A stretch of DNA of 64,000 nt from a virus, in IMG/VR virus record IMGVR_UViG_3300036770_007547, positions 158,776-222,775 of that record, one strand, 5' to 3'. Below are positions 54,743-60,868 of the stretch, in pieces. Under the pieces are notes generated by a model. The model ran no database searches, was not told the DNA's origin, and saw only the letters and a program-made list of their open reading frames with translations. Made by a program: the position numbers and the translations under genes. The stretch's first letter is position 1; every line of letters begins with the position of its first letter.

Positions 54743-55831
54743 TTAATTGTTGGCTTGAAGGATGTACTTGCCGTATTTCTGATGGAACTCATCAAAGTGC
54801 TTGAGCTTGGTGGGCTGGAATGGTAGACCATATGTGGTCAGCGCGATCCTGGCACCCATGACAACGATCTCGGTCTCAAAATTGTCCATCATGAACTTGA
54901 AGAAGTTATCGGCCATGGCATGGAACTCTTTGTCCGGAGACTTGTTTTCGATGGCTGCCTTGAGTTCGTAGCACAACGAAGTCACGAGACTGTACATGGC
55001 CGAAACTTCTTTGACTTTGAGCTCTTTTTCTTTGCCGGCTAGAATGGCTTCGGGCTTGGGCAGTTTACTTGAAATCTTGCGGTGAGCCATGAACTTGACT
55101 GCGAGACCCTCGCCCACAGTACCAGCGATGAGATCGGTGGCAGTGACATCATCGAGGTCCTCGTCTTTGAGCAGTTCGCTGACAAAATGCCACGAGCGTG
55201 GGGTAGCGAACGCACGGCTGGCGCTCTTGCTGTCAAAGTCGTAGAGATCTTGTTTGGCGAACGTGATATAACCCACCACATCCTTGTGCTCGTTGTTGAG
55301 CACTGCCCACTCATGCCATGCGGCAAAGTCGGGACGCATTTCCACATGCACGAAACGGTTGCTCAGCGGAGTGGGCATGCGATAAGTGACACCTTTGTCG
55401 CTCTCGCGATTGCCCGCGGCGATCATCACCACATTGTCGGGTAGCACATACCGACCAACACGACGATTCAGCACCAACTGATAGGCCGCAGCCTGCACCG
55501 CCGGTGGTGCCGAATTCATCTCGTCCATGAATAACACAACGATGGGATACTGGCTGGCCAATTCCTCATCGGGCAGATCGATGGGCGGTGCCCAATCCAT
55601 TTTACCGGCGTCTTTGTTGTAGAACGGAATACCACGGATGTCAGTGGGATCCATCTGACCCAGACGGAGATCGATCATGAGCCCGCCCAATTCTTGAGCG
55701 ATCTCGGCCACCACTTCACTCTTGCCGATGCCGGGAGGGCCCCAGAGAAAAATCGGACGTTTCACAGCGAAACATTTTTGGATGGTTTTGCGAGCACCAA
55801 TCGCGGTAACGGTGCGATGTTCTACGGACAT
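54743..55831 (-). CDS. MoxR-like AAA ATPase
   Basis: 362 residues. Walker A GPPGIGKS at 31-38, Walker [10 protein letters not shown] at 98-106, and sensor-like [20 protein letters not shown] followed by the arginine-rich RFVHVEM. The C-terminal domain is helical. The family forms hexameric unfolding or remodelling machines that work with VWA proteins, here at 52771. A Shine-Dalgarno-like AGAGGAA precedes the ATG. Two sigma70-type promoters lie upstream. A related gene occurs in T4-like cyanophages. Its target in the infected cell is unknown. Confidence 0.9.
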   Translation of the reverse strand: MSVEHRTVTAIGARKTIQKCFAVKRPIFLWGPPGIGKSEVVAEIAQELGGLMIDLRLGQMDPTDIRGIPFYNKDAGKMDWAPPIDLPDEELASQYPIVVLFMDEMNSAPPAVQAAAYQLVLNRRVGRYVLPDNVVMIAAGNRESDKGVTYRMPTPLSNRFVHVEMRPDFAAWHEWAVLNNEHKDVVGYITFAKQDLYDFDSKSASRAFATPRSWHFVSELLKDEDLDDVTATDLIAGTVGEGLAVKFMAHRKISSKLPKPEAILAGKEKELKVKEVSAMYSLVTSLCYELKAAIENKSPDKEFHAMADNFFKFMMDNFETEIVVMGARIALTTYGLPFQPTKLKHFDEFHQKYGKYILQANN

Positions 55832-55868
55832 AGGGCTATTCCTCTTGGTTGATTGCTACAGTCACTAA

Positions 55869-55897
55869 ATTATACAATATCTCGATATATTGGTCAA
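55869..55897 (-). promoter_or_regulatory. Sigma70-type promoter 1 of the AAA ATPase
   Basis: Minus strand TTGACC (55897-55892), 17-bp spacer, TATAAT (55874-55869), then TTAG. About 38 bp upstream of the ATG at 55831. Confidence 0.83.
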
Positions 55898-55944
55898 CTA
55901 CGAAAGTCAATGAATTTGTGGGCCTTGTTGTTTACTGTTCTAGT

Positions 55945-55973
55945 ATTGTATGAAAATGGGATTTTCTGGTCAA
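55945..55973 (-). promoter_or_regulatory. Sigma70-type promoter 2 of the AAA ATPase
   Basis: Minus strand TTGACC (55973-55968), 17-bp spacer, TACAAT (55950-55945), then ACTAG. Tandem with the promoter at 55869. The 5' part GGTTGACCAGAAA is shared with the VWA promoter. Confidence 0.78.
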
Positions 55974-55989
55974 CCTCGAGCATTGTAGC

Positions 55990-55996
55990 GTAAATA
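55990..55996 (+). promoter_or_regulatory. Candidate late promoter of the DUF6356 gene
   Basis: GTAAATA on the plus strand ends 4 nt before the ATG at 56001. No Shine-Dalgarno follows, and the predicted start falls on the start codon. Confidence 0.5.
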
Positions 55997-56000
55997 CCAC

Positions 56001-56234
56001 ATGATTTCGGCCAAACAACATCTCAAAGACAGCAACATGACCTACTGGTATCACTTCCGTCACAGCATGGCCAATGGTGGAAGATTGCTGTGGCTGGCCA
56101 TCAGCAGTTTCGTGCATGCTGTGTTTCCGCAGATAGCGCCACAACATGCCGCTCGCGGCATCATCCGCATCTACAATCGCATGCGTGAATACCGCCACCT
56201 CAGGCGATTGATGAAGTCAGTAGACTCGACTTGA
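56001..56234 (+). CDS. DUF6356-like small protein (77 aa)
   Basis: The pattern QHLKDSNMTYWYHFRHSMAN, GGRLLWLAISSFVHAVFPQI, then IIRIYNRM matches the DUF6356 family of proteobacteria and marine phages, as I recall it: Y-x-x-H, a hydrophobic helix, then HA-x-x-P. The LLWLAISSFVHAVF segment is a likely membrane or membrane-associated helix. Function unknown. It is plus-strand, convergent with the acyltransferase gene (18-bp overlap). Confidence 0.78.
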   Translation: MISAKQHLKDSNMTYWYHFRHSMANGGRLLWLAISSFVHAVFPQIAPQHAARGIIRIYNRMREYRHLRRLMKSVDST

Positions 56235-56906
56235 TGTGCCGGGCCGGGCTCGTGAGTTTTCGGGCAAATCTTCAAACACCGTGACGCTGGGTGCAATCAC
56301 TGTTCCGTTGCCAATCTTCATGTGTCGACCGTCTTGATGTCGATTGACGATGGTGCTTTTGACTCCCACAAAGCAATCTTCCCCCACTTCGCATCCGCCA
56401 GTCACGCAGGCACCGATTTGTATCAATGATCGAGATCCCACCACGACGTCGTGGCTGATGTAGGCCTGATCCTTGACTGTGACATGATCATGTATCACAG
56501 CACCGTGATTGATCTGGGCTCGTGATCCTATGATGACGTTGTGTCCCAATCGCGCTCGTGGACTGATCTGTGCCGAAGGATGTGCCACAGTGGCACCCAC
56601 CAATCTATGGTCCTGCATGATGCCTATCAGTCCCAGTCGTTTGTTGCGTGTGCGTCGACTTATCGGATGCTGCCCCGGTACCCAGGTGGTACCCACTAGG
56701 TATTCACAATCGGCTCTTTCATCCAGGGCTTCGTCGAGCGTGATATCTTCTAGACCCAAGTCATTGGGGATACCATCGGGATCGTACACACCTCTTATGG
56801 GACGTTGTGTGGCCGATACAAGTTCTACTAGATGTGGAAGGCTGGCGGCCCATCCCAAGATCACGATGGGTCGGCGATTGTAGGTCAAGTCAAGTGTGAA
56901 TCTCAT
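56217..56906 (-). CDS. NeuD/PglD-like sugar O/N-acyltransferase (left-handed beta-helix)
   Basis: 229 residues. The N-terminal ~90 residues form a Rossmann-like domain (RPIVILGWAASLPHLVELVS). The remainder is hexapeptide repeats (I-x-P-x-A-x-L-G pattern: ISPRARLGHNVIIGSRAQIN, HDVVVGSRSLIQIGACVTGG). NeuD/PglD proteins acylate amino groups or hydroxyls of nucleotide amino sugars using acyl-CoA, with a His in the HGAVIHDHVT region. It could finish the product of the epimerase and aminotransferase at 49.6 and 48.5 kb. The ATG follows an ATAAATA motif by 6 nt, with no Shine-Dalgarno. Confidence 0.85.
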   Translation of the reverse strand: MRFTLDLTYNRRPIVILGWAASLPHLVELVSATQRPIRGVYDPDGIPNDLGLEDITLDEALDERADCEYLVGTTWVPGQHPISRRTRNKRLGLIGIMQDHRLVGATVAHPSAQISPRARLGHNVIIGSRAQINHGAVIHDHVTVKDQAYISHDVVVGSRSLIQIGACVTGGCEVGEDCFVGVKSTIVNRHQDGRHMKIGNGTVIAPSVTVFEDLPENSRARPGTSSRVY

Positions 56907-56912
56907 GTTGGA

Positions 56913-56919
56913 TATTTAT
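56913..56919 (-). promoter_or_regulatory. Late promoter of the acyltransferase gene
   Basis: ATAAATA on the minus strand in the short gap between the tmRNA terminator and the ATG at 56906. The predicted transcript start is at or 1 nt before the ATG. Confidence 0.6.
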
Positions 56920-56940
56920 TGGTTGATGACATGGTCATGA

Positions 56941-56965
56941 AAAAGCCCGCCGAAGCGGGCTTTTG
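56941..56965 (-). terminator. Rho-independent terminator of tmRNA
   Basis: A 10-bp stem (AAAAGCCCGC / GCGGGCTTTT) with a TTCG tetraloop on the minus strand, followed by a T-run. The symmetric flanks mean it may work in both directions. Confidence 0.9.
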
Positions 56966-57265
56966 GTGGGTTTGATAACAAGGCCTGTCCTGCCCCGTCT
57001 AGCCTTAGGCGGCTAGAGCAAACACCTCATCGTTGGCATTTGTAGGTTTCGCTTCTACGGCCGGGAAATCCCAACCCTAAGGGCTTCTGCCTTGCCCCGC
57101 TGTCCACTCTGCTACTCCTTGCACTGTCGAAACTATTTCGGGCCCATCAGAAGCATACTAGCAACACCGACCATAAAGGTTCTCTTTACGATGTTTACAG
57201 TCTAATATGCTTCTGGTGGACCCGGCCGGTACCGCCCCGGCGTCCAGAACACATTTTGCATCGCT
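56966..57265 (-). ncRNA. ssrA: Permuted two-piece tmRNA
   Basis: On the minus strand the acceptor piece comes first. It has a T-arm GCCGG/CCGGC with loop GGCGGTA and ends CGGGTCC-ACCA (A at 57215). After a spacer, the coding piece begins GGGCCCG (57146-57140). GGGCCCG pairs with CGGGTCC as the acceptor stem. The spacer ends GAAGCATATTAG / CTAGTATGCTTC are complementary, extending the precursor stem. CAGAGT in the coding piece can pair with GTTCTG in the acceptor piece (helix P2). The tag reads AKPTNANDEVFALAA from resume codon GCG (57053) to TAA (57008-57006), with the stop in the loop of the CTAGCC/GGCTAG hairpin. Ends are approximate. tmRNA rescues stalled ribosomes with SmpB. Permuted ssrA genes are known from alphaproteobacteria, some betaproteobacteria and cyanobacteria. 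Confidence 0.9.
57006..57053 (-). other. tmRNA tag reading frame (proteolysis tag)
   Basis: Fifteen codons plus TAA in the coding piece encode AKPTNANDEVFALAA. The last residues ALAA and the core ANDE-x-FALAA are like proteobacterial tags recognised by ClpXP and related proteases. The first Ala codon GCG follows TAGAA, like the TAGTC found before the resume codon in many tmRNAs. Confidence 0.88.
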
Positions 57266-57283
57266 TCATACAGCGATAATACT

Positions 57284-57290
57284 ATTTACT
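57284..57290 (-). promoter_or_regulatory. Candidate late promoter of tmRNA
   Basis: GTAAATA on the minus strand overlaps the pstS stop codon, with a predicted start near 57278. A 6-bp hairpin (ATCGCT/AGCGAT, 57261-57278) follows, just before the acceptor piece. tmRNA may also be read from the pstS transcript. Confidence 0.4.
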
Positions 57291-58293
57291 TGATCTGTGA
57301 CCAAACTTTTTGACGAATATCATCCTGCAGTTTTGTGGGAAGATGCACATAGTCGAGTTCAGCACTCAGCTTGGCACCGTTCTTGAAAGCCCAATCAAAG
57401 AACTTGATGACTTCTTGGCTTTCTTTCTTGTTCACAGGTTCTTTGTACATAAGGATGAAGCTGGCAGTGGTGATGGGCCATGAGTCTTTGCCGGGTTGAT
57501 TGACAATGCTGAGTCCCATACCAGGAACTGAGAACCAATCGGCACCTGCTGCGGCCGCTGCGAATGTAGCATCATCAGGCCGGACGAACTTGCCATCTTT
57601 GTTCTGAAGTTGGAAGTAAGGGATGCTGTTCTTCTTAGCATAGGCATATTCTACATAACCGATGCTACCTTTGATACGACCAACATTTGCTGCCACGCCT
57701 TCATTGCCCTTACCGCCAACAGACGACGCTGCGGGCCACTTGACAGCAGCACCTTTGCCTACCTTTTCAGCCCAGAGCTTTGAAGCTTCGGTGAGGTAAT
57801 CGGTAAAGTTGAAGGTTGTGCCTGAACCGTCTGCACGATGGACTACTGTGATATTGAGATCGGGCAGTTTCTTGCCAGGGTTCAGTGCAGCGATCTTGGG
57901 ATCGTTCCAGTTAACGATCCAGCCCATGAACATCTCTGCCAGCACTTCGCCAGTTACTTTGAGTTCACCCTGCTTAAAACCATCAAGGTTGAACACGGGC
58001 ACAGTGCCGCCAATGATCGCGGGGAACTGCACCATGCCATCCTTGTCTAAGTCTACACCTTTGACGGGTGCATCGCTGGCACCAAATGTAACTGTCTTGG
58101 CACGGATCTGACGCAGGCCGCCACTTGAACCAATACTCTGATAGTTGAGGCTGACACCGGTTTCTTTCTTGTAGGCTTCAGCCCACTTGGCGTATACAGG
58201 ATAGGGAAATGTTGCGCCTGCACCTGTGATAGTCTGTGCTTGCGCTGATACAACAAATAGTGCCGCCAGCATGGAAATTACAAATTGTTTCAC
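57286..58293 (-). CDS. pstS: Phosphate ABC transporter periplasmic binding protein PstS
   Basis: GTG at 58293 is chosen: an AAGGAG Shine-Dalgarno lies 6 nt upstream and it yields a signal peptide VKQFVISMLAALFVVSAQAQ, cleaved about residue 19-20. 335 residues. The mature protein begins TITGAGATFPYPVYAKWAEA, the PstS fingerprint, with SIGSSGGLRQIRAKTVTFGA (phosphate-binding SGG) and SIGYVEYAYA. PstS catches phosphate in the periplasm for the host PstCAB transporter. No transporter subunits are seen here, so the phage protein would feed the host system. A Pho-box-like repeat lies upstream. Confidence 0.93.
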   Translation of the reverse strand: MKQFVISMLAALFVVSAQAQTITGAGATFPYPVYAKWAEAYKKETGVSLNYQSIGSSGGLRQIRAKTVTFGASDAPVKGVDLDKDGMVQFPAIIGGTVPVFNLDGFKQGELKVTGEVLAEMFMGWIVNWNDPKIAALNPGKKLPDLNITVVHRADGSGTTFNFTDYLTEASKLWAEKVGKGAAVKWPAASSVGGKGNEGVAANVGRIKGSIGYVEYAYAKKNSIPYFQLQNKDGKFVRPDDATFAAAAAGADWFSVPGMGLSIVNQPGKDSWPITTASFILMYKEPVNKKESQEVIKFFDWAFKNGAKLSAELDYVHLPTKLQDDIRQKVWSQIK

Positions 58294-58328
58294 TGTGGTC
58301 TCCTTGTGAGTGTGATAGTGATTGTGTG

Positions 58329-58378
58329 CTTTATACACCAACCTATTTAATTACGTTGATATTACAATCTTGTTACAA
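58329..58378 (-). promoter_or_regulatory. Pho-box-like direct repeats and promoter of pstS
   Basis: Three heptamers on the minus strand, TTGTAAC (58378-58372), TTGTAAT (58367-58361) and ACGTAAT (58356-58350), are spaced exactly 11 nt, the period of PhoB binding boxes. TATAAA (58335-58330) follows 14 nt later as a -10 candidate, and TTAAATA (58350-58344) is a possible late element. Suggests control of pstS by host PhoB under phosphate starvation. Confidence 0.7.
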
Positions 58379-58384
58379 CTATCA

Positions 58385-58558
58385 TCAATGCGGTATCTGT
58401 CGGGGAAGATAGGGCACTGACCTAGGACCGTGTAATTGTTGCAGTAGCAGTCGAGCCTCTTCTGCGGTCTCGGCTGCCACTCTGGCCTTGGTCTCGATGC
58501 TGCCAGGACCGGGAGGTCGGATCACGGCCTCCCACAATCGTAACTTAGAACTGGACAT
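58385..58558 (-). CDS. Small conserved protein (57 aa)
   Basis: ATG at 58558 overlaps the end of the glycine-zipper gene by 14 bp. An in-frame start at 58582 exists. Sequence: MSSSKLRLWEAVIRPPGPGS, IETKARVAAETAEEARLLLQ, QLHGPRSVPYLPRQIPH. The pattern W-E-A-V-I-R-P-P then ARVAAETAEEARLLLQQ resembles short phage proteins with a beta-strand then a helix. Function unknown. Confidence 0.6.
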   Translation of the reverse strand: MSSSKLRLWEAVIRPPGPGSIETKARVAAETAEEARLLLQQLHGPRSVPYLPRQIPH

Positions 58559-58940
58559 TGAACCTGCGACCGCGATATTCAAAGGTCACTGTCTCACCTA
58601 TTTGTTGGGTGATGGGCACGGAACGGCAGACCTGGCGTTGTTCGTACCCGGCTTGATCTTGACCGATGCGACTGCCCACGCTGGCTCCCACCACTGCACC
58701 CAGCACCGTGGCCACATCCTTGCCGGTGCCCTTGCCCACCTGGTTGCCCACGATGCCACCAGTGACACCACCGATCACGGTGCCCACACCCGAGTTGTCT
58801 ACTCGAACTTGTTCGATGTGGCACTGTTGTTGCAACGTGGTGGTATAACGCGGTTGGATGTCAACCACCCGAGCCACATCGTCTGCGGCTAAAGCTGTTG
58901 TTGATGCCAGAGTGGCCAAACACAAAAACAATTTTTTCAT
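58545..58940 (-). CDS. Glycine-zipper 2TM outer-membrane-type protein
   Basis: ATG at 58940 with Shine-Dalgarno AAAGGAT. 131 residues. Signal peptide MKKLFLCLATLASTTALA, cleaved before ADD. A later Gly-rich region GTVIGGVTGGIVGNQVGKGT, ATVLGAVVGASVGSRIGQDQ is a glycine-zipper 2TM domain (Rick_17kDa/SlyB type). The C-terminus is beta-like (ETVTFEYRGRRFNVQF). Such proteins sit in the cell envelope. There is no lipobox Cys at the cleavage site. It might change the host envelope during infection; this is unproven. Confidence 0.82.
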   Translation of the reverse strand: MKKLFLCLATLASTTALAADDVARVVDIQPRYTTTLQQQCHIEQVRVDNSGVGTVIGGVTGGIVGNQVGKGTGKDVATVLGAVVGASVGSRIGQDQAGYEQRQVCRSVPITQQIGETVTFEYRGRRFNVQF

Positions 58941-59072
58941 GATGTATCCTTTGGAATCCCGCGACTGCCAGGGCGTGTGGGTCCCGCGGGTAGACGTTGA
59001 GCCTTTCACTGCAACAACCTTGCCAGAGCATCTGGGAGCGGCTCTGGGGGTTTACCCCTGCACAGCATACGG
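58941..59072 (-). other. Non-coding 132-bp gap with hairpins
   Basis: Between the glycine-zipper gene and the omega gene. No convincing frame. On the minus strand it contains CCAGAGC / GCTCTGG (7-bp perfect hairpin) and GC-rich CCCGCGGG stems. No U-run follows them, so they are not clear terminators. It may be a structured leader or decoy for the glycine-zipper gene. Confidence 0.4.
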
Positions 59073-59327
59073 TTACTTATCTTGGTTTTCGCGCAGATGC
59101 GGCGGTTTTTCACGGCGATCTATGTTGGGATTTTTCAACAGATAGTCGCGACCAACTTTGTGTTCCTCGATCTCGCGCAGAGCTGTGACCACGGGTCCCG
59201 TGGCCTCCGCCACTTGTGGCAACCATCCCGAGTTCAACTCACGTGCTCGCCGGGCACCGATCAAGATCAGATCATATCTACTGCCCACGGCTGCGACTGC
59301 TGCTTCGCTGGTGATGCCTTTGGTCAT
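59073..59327 (-). CDS. rpoZ: RNA polymerase omega subunit homolog
   Basis: 84 residues. ATG at 59327 (6 nt from GGAG) is preferred over the ATG at 59330. The core SRYDLILIGARRARELNSGW matches the conserved omega helix (N/S-R-Y/F-x-L-V/I-L-x-A-x-x-RAR-x-L), and PVVTALREIEEHKVGRDYLL matches the K/P-x-V-x-ALREI-x-E block. Omega binds beta-prime and helps assemble or modify RNA polymerase. The N-terminus is shortened relative to the bacterial MARITVEDC-type. The C-terminus is charged (NIDRREKPPHLRENQDK). A strong sigma70-type promoter precedes it. It may influence host polymerase in favour of phage. Confidence 0.85.
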   Translation of the reverse strand: MTKGITSEAAVAAVGSRYDLILIGARRARELNSGWLPQVAEATGPVVTALREIEEHKVGRDYLLKNPNIDRREKPPHLRENQDK

Positions 59328-59348
59328 CATGGTCTCCTATAAAACTAC

Positions 59349-59377
59349 AGTATACACTTGAGAGTGTTAGATGTCAA
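59349..59377 (-). promoter_or_regulatory. Sigma70-type promoter of the omega gene
   Basis: Minus strand TTGACA (59377-59372), 17-bp spacer, TATACT (59354-59349), then GTAG. It starts a transcript with a ~15-nt leader carrying GGAG. It shares the TAG after the -10 box with other promoters here. Confidence 0.82.
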
Positions 59378-60114
59378 CACTGGATGCCCAGTCTGGAAAG
59401 ATATTCCAGGATCTGATCCACTATCAAGGCTTTGCCGGTGGCATCGGGATGATATCCATTTTCGGTGTTGTATCCGGATTTTGTGGCAAAATCATGCAGT
59501 CCCGGACCCGGGGTCAATTCCAACATGCGGTCTTCGCGACCTTGCAGCAATTTCTGGAATCTCGTGTCATCGAGGTCGTGGTGTTCGGTGAGCATGAACG
59601 CATAAACATAGCCGCGATTTTCTAGATAGTTGAACAAAAAGTCCAGTGCCGAATATCCAAGTCCGGGCACAATGTCCAGCCCCACTTGCCGTTCTATGGC
59701 TCGGTGCTGGCGACTTTCACGATGTAGGTATGTGTGTGCGCACAGATCATGGTTCCAGGGCACCCTGGGACTCGCGGCTGGATTGTCAAATTCGCAGGGC
59801 ACATCCAGTCGCATGGCGATGCTGATGTTGAACATTATCAGAGTGTTGTGCCTGGGATACTGGTAACGCTCCAGCACCGATCTCAAGGATTCGGCGATCA
59901 AGATGTTGCCGTGACTGGCTGCAGCCATGTTCACCAAACTCTGCACATGCAACCGTTGCGCCAACATTCCGGCCCAACTGGCCGGCTGAGACACCGATCC
60001 CTGCCCTTGATCGATGAACGAACATCCGCCCATGCTGTTGCTCGTGGGTGGACACCCGCCCACACCATCTTGTGTAAAGCTGTTGCCTCCGATCAAGAGA
60101 TTTTCGATGCGCAT
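59374..60114 (-). CDS. SGNH/GDSL-like hydrolase
   Basis: ATG at 60114 is chosen since MRIENLLIGGNSFTQDGVGG places the G-x-N/D-S block (Ser 12) at the N-terminus. An in-frame start at 60201 would run into the divergent desaturase gene. 246 residues. The C-terminal block NGYHPDATGKALIVDQILEY puts His 222 where the SGNH catalytic His is expected, but with N-G-x-H instead of D-x-x-H. Likely a secreted or cytoplasmic esterase or acyl-hydrolase; substrate unknown. It is divergent from the desaturase by 28 bp, which hints at lipid modification. Confidence 0.7.
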   Translation of the reverse strand: MRIENLLIGGNSFTQDGVGGCPPTSNSMGGCSFIDQGQGSVSQPASWAGMLAQRLHVQSLVNMAAASHGNILIAESLRSVLERYQYPRHNTLIMFNISIAMRLDVPCEFDNPAASPRVPWNHDLCAHTYLHRESRQHRAIERQVGLDIVPGLGYSALDFLFNYLENRGYVYAFMLTEHHDLDDTRFQKLLQGREDRMLELTPGPGLHDFATKSGYNTENGYHPDATGKALIVDQILEYLSRLGIQC

Positions 60115-60131
60115 GCGATTAGTTATCGCAG

Positions 60132-60138
60132 ATAAATA
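60132..60138 (+). promoter_or_regulatory. Late promoter of the desaturase gene
   Basis: ATAAATA on the plus strand ends 4 nt before the ATG at 60143. No Shine-Dalgarno. The predicted transcript start falls on or next to the start codon. Confidence 0.6.
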
Positions 60139-60142
60139 CTTG

Positions 60143-60868
60143 ATGCTTGAATTGCTGGTGGTACTCGTGAGTACCCATATAACAATAGCATCAGTCACCA
60201 TCTATCTGCATCGTTGCCAAGCCCATAGATCAGTAGAATTGCATCCCATCGTGAGCCATTTCATGCGATTCTGGCTGTGGCTCACGACTGGCATGGTGAC
60301 CCGAGAGTGGGTGGCCATACATCGCAAACATCATCAGGCCTGCGAAACCGCGCAAGATCCACACAGCCCACAAGTGCATGGCATCCTCAAGGTGCTGTTT
60401 GCTGGTGCTTGGTTGTATGCCGACGCTACCAAAAATCGCCGGATGATCGAGCAGTACGGACGAGGCACACCCGACGACTGGATCGAGCGCAATGTCTACA
60501 GCCGGCACAGCAGCCTCGGCTTCCTGTTGCTGTTGATCGTGGAAGTGGCCCTGTTCCACGGTTGGGGTCTGGTAATGTGGCTGGTTCAGATGTTCTGGAT
60601 TCCGTTCTGGGCCGCAGGTGTCATCAACGGATTGGGACACTGGTGGGGCTATCGCAACACTGACACCCGAGATTGCAGTCGCAACATCTTTCCCTGGGGC
60701 ATCATTGTGGGCGGCGAGGAATTACACAACAATCATCACGATGCACCGGCATCGGCTCGACTCAGTCAGAAATGGTGGGAGTTTGACATCGGCTATTTGT
60801 ACATACAGATCTTGAGCCGTGCCGGACTGGCACGGATACGTGTGATAGATCAACCCGTGGTGCCGTAA
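60143..60868 (+). CDS. Fatty acid (acyl-lipid/acyl-CoA) desaturase
   Basis: ATG at 60143 is chosen: the preceding frame is antisense to the SGNH gene, and the ATAAATA motif is just upstream. 241 residues. Three His boxes: H23RCQAH28 (HX4H), HRKHH at 60-64 (HxxHH), and HNNHH near the end (LHNNHHDAP). These bind the di-iron centre of membrane desaturases. Hydrophobic helices at about 1-20, 30-55, 130-165. It introduces double bonds in membrane acyl chains. Desaturase genes occur in some T4-like phages. It would modify host lipid during infection. Confidence 0.9.
   Translation: MLELLVVLVSTHITIASVTIYLHRCQAHRSVELHPIVSHFMRFWLWLTTGMVTREWVAIHRKHHQACETAQDPHSPQVHGILKVLFAGAWLYADATKNRRMIEQYGRGTPDDWIERNVYSRHSSLGFLLLLIVEVALFHGWGLVMWLVQMFWIPFWAAGVINGLGHWWGYRNTDTRDCSRNIFPWGIIVGGEELHNNHHDAPASARLSQKWWEFDIGYLYIQILSRAGLARIRVIDQPVVP

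Noticed and set aside
55932-56198. Minus-strand frame of 88 codons over the DUF6356 gene
   Set aside because: It overlaps the DUF6356-like plus gene and one of the AAA promoters. The plus-strand product has a recognisable pattern, the minus one does not.
58294-58341. TTG start at 58341 for pstS
   Set aside because: It would place unusual His-rich residues before the signal peptide and lacks a Shine-Dalgarno. The GTG at 58293 has AAGGAG and a clean signal peptide.
60014-60143. Upstream in-frame starts of the desaturase
   Set aside because: They would put coding sequence antisense into the SGNH gene and before the ATAAATA promoter. The ATG at 60143 matches the first membrane helix of the family.
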